From an archaeon (GTDB lineage: Archaea; Micrarchaeota; Micrarchaeia; Anstonellales; Bilamarchaeaceae): 7,594 bases of DNA. The DNA lies in NCBI GenBank assembly GCA_020052325.1, contig JAGVPF010000126.1:1-7594 (forward strand), read 5' to 3'. The position numbers and the translations under genes were made by a program. The notes under the pieces were generated by a model. The model did not search any database. It saw only the letters and a program-made list of their open reading frames with translations, and was not told the origin of the DNA. Shown here one piece after another: positions 1 through 5,424 of the stretch (position 1 is its first letter; each line of letters begins with the position of its first letter).

Positions 1-3000
1 CTCTCAAGCGATGGCGAGGAGGTGAAAACGGACATCCCAGCCGACACGGAGGAGGAGGCGGCGATGCAGTTCTATCACGCGCAATGCCGGTTCCTGCCCA
101 TGGACGGCAACCTCAAGAAAATCATGAAAAGCTCGAAATCCTCGCTGAATGTGTTCCGTGTGGGCGTGGGCAGCTCGTTCGACGAATACGAGCAGTACCG
201 CTACATGTTCCCGATGTCCGATAAGTTCTGCAGCATGAATCCCCCGAGGGAGGGCCAGCTGCGGGTGGACAGGTACATGAACTACCTTAACCCGACGACG
301 AAGGTGGCCTGGGACCCGGTCGATGGCATCACCACCAACTGCATGGTCGACAGCGAAGGGACGCTCCCCCCGTTCAGCAGGGACGAGAGCCTGAGGGCTT
401 CGCCTACGACCGGCACGCTCGCCTCTACCTACAGCTCGTCGACATTCTCATATTCGACGGTCACCCCGGACAAGAGCAGCTACCAGTTCGCGCACTGGGG
501 CAGGCTCGATTATGATGGCATCGAGAATGGGGGTTTTTGGGGATATTCATCCGGCGCGGCATTCTTCACCACAAGCAGCGTATACAAGAAAATCGACAAC
601 GATTATTACAAGAAATGGCTCTCGATTGCGCATGCAGAGACGATTTATGGTGAAAGCGGGGCCCTAACCAACACGACAAGGGCGCCTTTTGAGTGCGACA
701 TAGCCAGCACAGACTGCTATTCAGCGATCTGCACCACCACGACATACAACCGCGTCGTCATGCTGACGCCTCCGGACGCCAGCGGAATCAGCCAGGAAAT
801 CGTCACCGACTGCGAAAGCTACACCGATGAGAACAGGAAAACCCGCATAGTATGCTATCCTACTACGGACGTCCAGATAACCGGCCCGAATACGCAACCC
901 ATAAGGACGTTTGCACAGGTGGACGCGAGGCTCGCGCATGTGGAAGGCGACGGGGCCCTGCGCGCCTATAACATCAACAGGACGGCCTGCGGCATATTCG
1001 ACGAGAAGCAGCTGGAGCGCTTCGTGGACTGGGAATACAACGGCGGGTGGGGATACGGCGGAAACTGGGCAGACAAGCAATGCACGGGCGTCATGGACAG
1101 CAGCTTCATGAAATACGCCCAGCTGATGGAGAGCGTCGGCAAGATAACAAACACGACAGGCTCGTACATGACATGGTACAATTCTACCGATGCCACCTGG
1201 CATTCGGCGTTCAGCCAATCGAACAAGGGCCCGCCGGCAGGAGGCGTGGTATTTTTCGGAAAGACCGACCCGCAGACGGAATATGACGGAAAACCAGTCA
1301 TCGGATACGCGCTTGTCAGCAACGGGCAGGCGGACGATTTGCTCGTCGTGAAGAATTGCGGCATGGTCGAAGGGGAGGACTATGAATATGTCCAGGTCCC
1401 CGCAAACCCCAAGGACTGGGGAACGCTCAAGAATACGTTCCTGGGATACTTCAAGCTGCGCTATCAGGGCATGAAAGCGATAAGCACCGAAGACGACTGC
1501 GGGGCAACGGCATGCACGCTTTATGAGGACGCGCCCACGAAGGCATGCTCGTATTTCTATGACTTCTTCTTCGCCGGCCTTCCGTGGGTCATCAACATGG
1601 AGAAGGATGTTCATCCGACCGAGGGCACCCTTTACAGCGGCGTAATCATGAACAACGAAATCCAGCAGGCGATGACCAAAGTGAACCGCTTCAGCGAGAC
1701 GATGGTAGCCAGCAACATGGGTACGACATGCGCCCTGCGCGGGCTTAACAACGGGTACATATTCAACCCATCACGGGAGGATGACGGCACCAACTACTAC
1801 GTTTGGAACGAGTACTTCCAGCCAGTATACAATCTCCTGTTCAGCGAGTACATCGTGCTGTTCTACGACAAGGGCGACCAGAAGCTCGGCAACTGCGCAC
1901 TCGACCAGACGAGCCTCATGCCGAAAATCAAGACTTTCGGATGGTGCGAGCCCTGCACAACCTCGACGCTCGCATACCAGCCCGTGTCCATCCGGTCCGG
2001 CGGGGATGAATACATGCCCGGGGGCATCGCGAACATCGAGAACGGCGGCTATGTGGATGTCTCAGCCACGCAGTCGATGGTGTGCAAGGGGGATTATGAC
2101 GAGCTGCGCTGCGGCAACAACCTGATATCCGACGCCAACGATTTCAGCCTTGAAAACGGGGACCTCTCCGGAGGCCCAAGGACATACCCCGAAGCATCCG
2201 TCCTCAAAGAAAGGCTCGGGAATTACATGAAATCCGGCGTCATGCCCATACTGGACATGAGCAGCAACGACAACTGGGAGGAGAACCCGAACGGGAACCT
2301 GGACGAGTACGATTTCCAGAGGCTGATTGGCAAGATGGGCGCCGTAATAGTAATAGTCGACAAGGTAGGCAGCGCGGATAACGCGACCCTTAAGGCCCAG
2401 AACATATCGACAAGGACCGCCCTTCTCCGCAGCAGGTGCTACGGATGCCTGACGGCGTTCCACGTTTCATCGCCATCAAGCAACGAAAGCCTGAGGGAGA
2501 GGGCGCATGAGATGTTCTCCAACAACATCGGAAACAAGTTCACGGTCGACATGATAACTTACGATTATCCGATATCGGACCACAGCGGCATGCTGAGCGC
2601 CATGGGCGCCGGCATCCTGGCCATCGACCCGGGAGCGAACCTCACGGTGAATTACAGCCAGATAATCGCTGACGATATCGCCAGCTATTCGCAGGCGGTC
2701 CTTAAGACCGACAACAAGCCCACCATATTGACCAGTCTCACGCTGGACAGCGATGATGCCATATTCAACACCAAGGAAAAGCAGGCCATGCTGTTCGGGA
2801 CGCTATTTAGGAACCAGGATGCGTTCATCAAGGCCGGGCTGGTGGGAATCATCTACGGACCGGCCAGGCAGGTGAGGATCGGGGACATCTATGTGGGCCC
2901 TGAAACAGGGGTTGTCGATGTCAATTCGAACAATACCGGAACCAAGAATACGAAATTCTGCGCATTGCAGCTTGCCATGCAGCAGATGACTGTGGCGCCG

Positions 3001-3579
3001 CCGATTGGCATCTTCGCCATGAAGAACTCGGTCAACTACAGCGAGTGCATACCCTGCGAGAGCCTGGAAAAAACGCAGGGCGAGTGCACGGCCGACGCCC
3101 TGATGTGCGACAACGGGGTCAGGTGTGACCCGCCCTTAGGGCTGGATTACTCAGACATCGAAGGCAACTTCAAGTGCACGCAGGAAACGGTCATAGACGT
3201 GCCTGGTGGCGACCGGTGCGAATTGTGCATGGACATCCCGGGCACATACTCGTGCATATTCTCCTATTCGAACGGTACGATAGCGACTAGGGGGGGGAAC
3301 ATGACCGACCTCTCATCCGACCTATACCTGGATATCATAGCAGGAATCGGCCGGACGGACAAATGCTGCATTGAGGACTCATACGGGAGGCGCTACACGT
3401 ACATGAAGATGTCCTCGGTAACCGCGGTGAACAGGCCGCTCGCATTTTCCAAGACCGGGGACACGGAAGCCGACTGCGGCCTGACCACGAGCATCGAGGC
3501 CATCAAAGGGGCCCAGTCCTTCTGCGACGTCAAGATTCCGGTCAAGGATTACGATGTCACGTGCACATTGAGTGGTTGA
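1..3579 (+). CDS. Large Cys-rich, sequon-rich probable extracellular protein, 5' partial
   Basis: I do not recognise the family. The frame is open to base 1 (L-S-S-D-G-E-E precede the GTG at base 22), so the true start probably lies outside the window. Residues here count from the codon at base 22. About 1,185 residues follow it, with roughly 37 cysteines and about 13 N-X-S/T sequons, and no transmembrane segment. Four CxxC pairs are visible: CEPC (642-645), CYGC (806-809), CIPC (1009-1012) and CELC (1066-1069). The last 180 residues hold about 15 cysteines. The N-terminal half is rich in aromatic, Gly, Ser and Thr residues. Residues about 715-960 alternate hydrophobic strands (MPILDM, GAVIVIVDK, PTILTSLTLD, LVGIIYG) with helices, which suggests an alpha/beta, possibly TIM-barrel-like domain; this is inference. 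Sequons and cysteines suggest secretion, with the export signal upstream of the window. A surface or adhesion role is possible but unproven. The gene ends one base before the zinc-ribbon gene. Confidence 0.85.
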   Translation, partial: LSSDGEEVKTDIPADTEEEAAMQFYHAQCRFLPMDGNLKKIMKSSKSSLNVFRVGVGSSFDEYEQYRYMFPMSDKFCSMNPPREGQLRVDRYMNYLNPTTKVAWDPVDGITTNCMVDSEGTLPPFSRDESLRASPTTGTLASTYSSSTFSYSTVTPDKSSYQFAHWGRLDYDGIENGGFWGYSSGAAFFTTSSVYKKIDNDYYKKWLSIAHAETIYGESGALTNTTRAPFECDIASTDCYSAICTTTTYNRVVMLTPPDASGISQEIVTDCESYTDENRKTRIVCYPTTDVQITGPNTQPIRTFAQVDARLAHVEGDGALRAYNINRTACGIFDEKQLERFVDWEYNGGWGYGGNWADKQCTGVMDSSFMKYAQLMESVGKITNTTGSYMTWYNSTDATWHSAFSQSNKGPPAGGVVFFGKTDPQTEYDGKPVIGYALVSNGQADDLLVVKNCGMVEGEDYEYVQVPANPKDWGTLKNTFLGYFKLRYQGMKAISTEDDCGATACTLYEDAPTKACSYFYDFFFAGLPWVINMEKDVHPTEGTLYSGVIMNNEIQQAMTKVNRFSETMVASNMGTTCALRGLNNGYIFNPSREDDGTNYYVWNEYFQPVYNLLFSEYIVLFYDKGDQKLGNCALDQTSLMPKIKTFGWCEPCTTSTLAYQPVSIRSGGDEYMPGGIANIENGGYVDVSATQSMVCKGDYDELRCGNNLISDANDFSLENGDLSGGPRTYPEASVLKERLGNYMKSGVMPILDMSSNDNWEENPNGNLDEYDFQRLIGKMGAVIVIVDKVGSADNATLKAQNISTRTALLRSRCYGCLTAFHVSSPSSNESLRERAHEMFSNNIGNKFTVDMITYDYPISDHSGMLSAMGAGILAIDPGANLTVNYSQIIADDIASYSQAVLKTDNKPTILTSLTLDSDDAIFNTKEKQAMLFGTLFRNQDAFIKAGLVGIIYGPARQVRIGDIYVGPETGVVDVNSNNTGTKNTKFCALQLAMQQMTVAPPIGIFAMKNSVNYSECIPCESLEKTQGECTADALMCDNGVRCDPPLGLDYSDIEGNFKCTQETVIDVPGGDRCELCMDIPGTYSCIFSYSNGTIATRGGNMTDLSSDLYLDIIAGIGRTDKCCIEDSYGRRYTYMKMSSVTAVNRPLAFSKTGDTEADCGLTTSIEAIKGAQSFCDVKIPVKDYDVTCTLSG
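48..58 (+). promoter_or_regulatory. Shine-Dalgarno-like GGAGG run before an in-frame ATG
   Basis: A repeated GGA run lies five bases before an in-frame ATG at base 64. This is ideal spacing for an archaeal ribosome binding site. However, the same bases read as consecutive Glu codons in a frame that is already open at the left edge. A protein starting at 64 would begin MQFYHAQC, with no signal peptide, which fits poorly with an extracellular, sequon-rich protein. It is probably coincidence of codon use, but it is the one credible alternative start for the large gene inside the window. Confidence 0.2.
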
Positions 3580-3580
3580 C

Positions 3581-3922
3581 ATGGGCTTGGGAGATCTTCT
3601 TGGCGGTCTGATAAAGGGCCCTCCGGCCGCCTCAGACCGCAAGGGCCAGGTCCAGGCCTGCCCCAGTTGCGGCGAGAAGGTCAACCTGAGCATGGAAAGG
3701 TGCCCGAAATGCGGGGTACGGGTAAAAAGCATGTTCAGGCGCAAGTGCCCCAAATGCCAGAACCTTGTCGAATTGGATGCGAAAAAATGCACGAAATGCG
3801 GATACAGCTTCGAAGCCGAATTAGAAAGGGCTAATAAAACGTTTTATGTATGTCCCATATGCGGGTTTAAGATGGAGGCGCTGCTCACGCAGTGCCCCGC
3901 GTGCAACACTCGTTTCATGTGA
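3581..3922 (+). CDS. Small protein with three zinc ribbons
   Basis: This is a 113-residue protein from the ATG at 3581; a GTG at 3572 would add three residues and overlap the previous stop. It carries three regular CxxC-x10-CxxC units: C27/C30 with C41/C44, C56/C59 with C70/C73, and C91/C94 with C105/C108. Each should bind one zinc ion as a double zinc ribbon. Before the first ribbon is a short amphipathic Gly/Leu stretch (MGLGDLLGGLIKG) and a basic linker. No catalytic domain is present. Such all-ribbon proteins usually bind nucleic acid or act as protein scaffolds; the sequence does not say which. There is no signal peptide, so it is probably cytoplasmic. It starts one base after the stop of the large Cys-rich gene and ends five bases before the GNAT-like gene, so it is probably cotranscribed with both. 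The structural call is firm; the function is unknown. Confidence 0.85.
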   Translation: MGLGDLLGGLIKGPPAASDRKGQVQACPSCGEKVNLSMERCPKCGVRVKSMFRRKCPKCQNLVELDAKKCTKCGYSFEAELERANKTFYVCPICGFKMEALLTQCPACNTRFM

Positions 3923-3927
3923 ATGCA

Positions 3928-4494
3928 ATGGTTGAATCCTTCAAGCATCCGGAGAAGAAGCAGGAGGCCGAGGCTCCGAAAAAGAAGTTCGTCCACCTTC
4001 TGGATGAGGAAGAGGTAGAGGTAAAAAGGCTGGATTCCGGGGACATCGAGGACTGCGTCAAGGTCATGAGGAAATGCGCGTTCGACGTCACCGAAGTCGA
4101 AGTCGGCAACATCATCGCCTACGGTAAAAGCTTCGGAGCCACTGTCAACCGCATGCTCGTCGGAGTCGGGCTCGCCTGGCCGGCCAAACTCGACCTTGAG
4201 AGCAAGAAGATAACGAGCGGGGAGTCCAATGCGCTGTATATGGAGGACCCGGCCGTGCTCCTTGCATACGAGGGAAGGGGCGTGCGGAGAATCCTTCTCC
4301 GCGAGAGGGAGAAGGAGACCATCGATTCCAAGCTCAAGTACGCGATAGGATACCTTTACGAGGACATGCCTTCAGGCGACATAGCAAGCTACATAACAGA
4401 AGCCGGCAGCACCCTGGAAAAGCTCTACCTTTCCGAGAATTACGAGTTCTTCAGGACGGAAAAGGGGATACTGGCGTTCAAGAAAGTCGAGTGA
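3928..4494 (+). CDS. GNAT-like protein (possible N-acetyltransferase)
   Basis: This is a 188-residue protein from the ATG at 3928. A GTG at 3892 is in frame but would overlap the zinc-ribbon gene by 31 bases. GTGA at 3919-3922, overlapping the upstream stop, could serve as a weak ribosome site and suggests coupled translation. Residues 1-29 are a charged Lys/Glu-rich leader, probably disordered. The rest follows a GNAT-like order: a strand and helix at about 30-51 (D39 to A51), strands at about 76-84 (MLVGVGLAW) and 109-114, then a turn and helix with GRGVRRILL (116-124) where GNAT enzymes carry the acetyl-CoA pyrophosphate loop, and a tail LYLSENYEFFRTEKGILAFKK like the family's closing strands. 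The loop is imperfect (EGRGVRR rather than R/Q-x-x-G-x-G/A), so catalysis is not assured. The substrate is unknown. It could instead be a non-enzymatic GNAT-fold protein or an unrelated archaeal family. Confidence 0.8.
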   Translation: MVESFKHPEKKQEAEAPKKKFVHLLDEEEVEVKRLDSGDIEDCVKVMRKCAFDVTEVEVGNIIAYGKSFGATVNRMLVGVGLAWPAKLDLESKKITSGESNALYMEDPAVLLAYEGRGVRRILLREREKETIDSKLKYAIGYLYEDMPSGDIASYITEAGSTLEKLYLSENYEFFRTEKGILAFKKVE

Positions 4495-4523
4495 CTGCGC
4501 TCCGGATCCCCCCCCCGGAATGC
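4495..4523. other. Convergent intergenic gap with C9 run and short hairpin
   Basis: These 29 bases separate two convergent stop codons. They contain TCCGG (4501-4505) and CCGGA (4515-4519), which can pair in a five-base stem. The loop between them is C-rich, and a run of nine C (4508-4516) reaches into the right arm. No T tract follows on either strand, so there is no evidence that it terminates transcription. Confidence 0.3.
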
Positions 4524-5282
4524 TCAGGATGAAAGCTTTAGCATCACTTCAGAAAAGCCGAAGGACCCCATCTTCTTCCGGATTGTTCCTATGCGCCTTG
4601 CAAGGGCGACCATGCTCCGCTTTCCTACGATTATGCAGGCTATTTCACCCTTCAGCTGCAGCCTTGCGGAGGGGACGATGAGAGAGATGTAACTTTTGGC
4701 CATGGCGGGCTTCTTTGCGGGCATGCGCGCCTTCCCCTTGCAATCCGACGATGCGGGCTTATCCCAGTTGGGGAGCTTGAACTCCTTGGCAAGAAGGCGG
4801 ATTTCCGCTTTTGACAGGTTGCTCTCAAGGAGCGGGCTCATGATGCCGGAATGGCGCGCATTGAGGAATGACTGCCCCTTTTCCGAAGCGTCGTCCCGAT
4901 GAGAACCGTCAAGGACGTTCTTGATTCTCATCCTCATCGCAATGCCCTTCATCGTGCTGTAGACATTGCAGCCGCGGGCGGTGGCCCTTGCTGAGCGCAC
5001 ATCCGCGCATTGCCTTCCAGAATCTACGACGACATGCTTCACGCCGATGATTTTCGCGACCCTCCTGGCCACGCTGAGCTCGGACCGGGGATAGCTTTCG
5101 GACAGGGCGGTGACCGCCACGGCCTTCTCGCCCAGCTCCTCGCGGCATATCCGCATCAAGAACGAGCTGTCCACCCCTCCGGAGAATGCCACGAGTGCGC
5201 TGTCCAGCTTCCGTATCCTCTCGCGGAGGCTTGATAGTTTCTTCTCGAGGCGCCTGTCCATGACTGTTAATTTGATGCTCAT
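4524..5282 (-). CDS. larE: LarE-like PP-loop ATP pyrophosphatase / sulfurtransferase, divergent
   Basis: This is a 252-residue protein. The PP-loop SGGVDSS is at residues 34-40, inside VAFSGGVDSSFLMRIC, and binds ATP for adenylation. Other LarE-like landmarks follow in order: AVTALSESYPRSE (56-68), LDGSHRDD (124-131), a run MSPLLESNLSKAEIR (148-162), and LPNWDKPASSDC (170-181). In LarE the segment after NWxKxAS carries the cysteine that donates sulfur to the nickel-pincer cofactor of lactate racemase; here C181 lies close to that place. The protein departs from typical LarE in three ways: the RCYxCK-type motif is replaced by RGCNVYSTMK (103-112), the expected SSRxPYG after the cysteine is KGKARMP, and about 25 residues are missing before the final GFSEVMLKL. 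Codon use stays normal, so this looks like divergence rather than decay. The start at 5282 has an in-frame stop 12 bases upstream; M8 at 5261 is an alternative. No larB or larC is in the window, so lactate racemase maturation is uncertain and another thiolation role is possible. Confidence 0.78.
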   Translation of the reverse strand: MSIKLTVMDRRLEKKLSSLRERIRKLDSALVAFSGGVDSSFLMRICREELGEKAVAVTALSESYPRSELSVARRVAKIIGVKHVVVDSGRQCADVRSARATARGCNVYSTMKGIAMRMRIKNVLDGSHRDDASEKGQSFLNARHSGIMSPLLESNLSKAEIRLLAKEFKLPNWDKPASSDCKGKARMPAKKPAMAKSYISLIVPSARLQLKGEIACIIVGKRSMVALARRIGTIRKKMGSFGFSEVMLKLSS

Positions 5283-5310
5283 GATTATAACCTATGGCAT
5301 TGGGTTTGTG

Positions 5311-5340
5311 TGTTTATATGTTATAATACATGTTTATAAT
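5311..5340. repeat. Short AT-rich repeats in the divergent promoter region
   Basis: TGTTTATA occurs at 5311-5318 and again at 5331-5338, exactly 20 bases apart, or about two helical turns. TTATAAT occurs at 5321-5327 and 5334-5340, flanking the palindrome ACATGT (5328-5333). Because TTATAA is itself a palindrome, the block is close to a dyad about ACATGT, off by one base. It could be an operator for a dimeric regulator or tandem TATA elements. AT-rich sequence makes chance matches easy. Confidence 0.4.
5312..5319 (-). promoter_or_regulatory. Candidate TATA box for the LarE-like gene
   Basis: Read on the minus strand this is ATATAAAC, centred about 34 bases before the ATG at 5282. With the usual archaeal TATA-to-start distance of about 25 bases, transcription would begin near 5290 and leave a leader of under ten bases. 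That fits the lack of a clear Shine-Dalgarno sequence. Nearby TTATAA boxes at 5321 and 5334 are alternatives. Confidence 0.4.
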
Positions 5341-5393
5341 TGGCGTATTATGAGGCACCCCCGCCCAAACCTCCCGCAGGCAGCTGGCAATAA

Positions 5394-5402
5394 TATATAT
5401 AA
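5394..5402 (+). promoter_or_regulatory. TATA box for the Lon-like protease gene (leaderless)
   Basis: TATATATAA is centred about 27 bases before the ATG at 5425. An archaeal TATA box at this distance places the transcription start at or within a base or two of the start codon, giving a leaderless mRNA. The only Shine-Dalgarno-like bases, GAGGA at 5407-5411, end 13 bases before the ATG, too far for normal use. This element also supports 5425 as the true translation start. Confidence 0.65.
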
Positions 5403-5424
5403 CCCTGAGGACAGATTTGAAATC

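Larger units (their letters stand above)
5283..5424. promoter_or_regulatory. Divergent intergenic promoter region
   Basis: This 142-base spacer lies between divergent starts. Bases 5311-5340 and 5391-5402 are strongly AT-rich against a GC-rich background, and a C-rich stretch lies between them (5356-5380). It should contain core promoters for both flanking genes. I see no tRNA, riboswitch or small RNA structure in it. Confidence 0.65.

Noticed and set aside
721..1614. A 297-codon open frame on the minus strand inside the large gene.
   Set aside because: It is antisense to a well-supported coding frame and arises from GC-rich third positions. The protein is Arg/Val/Ala-rich with no recognisable domain.
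3379..3792. A 137-codon minus-strand frame across the junction of the large gene and the zinc-ribbon gene.
   Set aside because: It is a shadow of two strong plus-strand genes. Its repeated FGHL-like pattern is the complement of the zinc-ribbon Cys codons.
3892..3927. An upstream GTG start for the GNAT-like gene.
   Set aside because: It would overlap the zinc-ribbon gene by 31 bases. The ATG at 3928 fits the operon spacing and has GTGA just upstream.
4501..4519. The small stem around the C9 run as a transcription terminator.
   Set aside because: The stem is only five base pairs, part of it lies in the homopolymer, and no T-rich tract follows on either strand.
5110..5424. An N-terminal extension of the protease frame, including a hydrophobic stretch MLMIITYGIGFVCLYVIIHV that looks like a membrane segment.
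   Set aside because: Most of it is antisense to the LarE-like gene, and the hydrophobic part is translated AT-rich promoter DNA. The signal peptide and TATA spacing fix the start at 5425.
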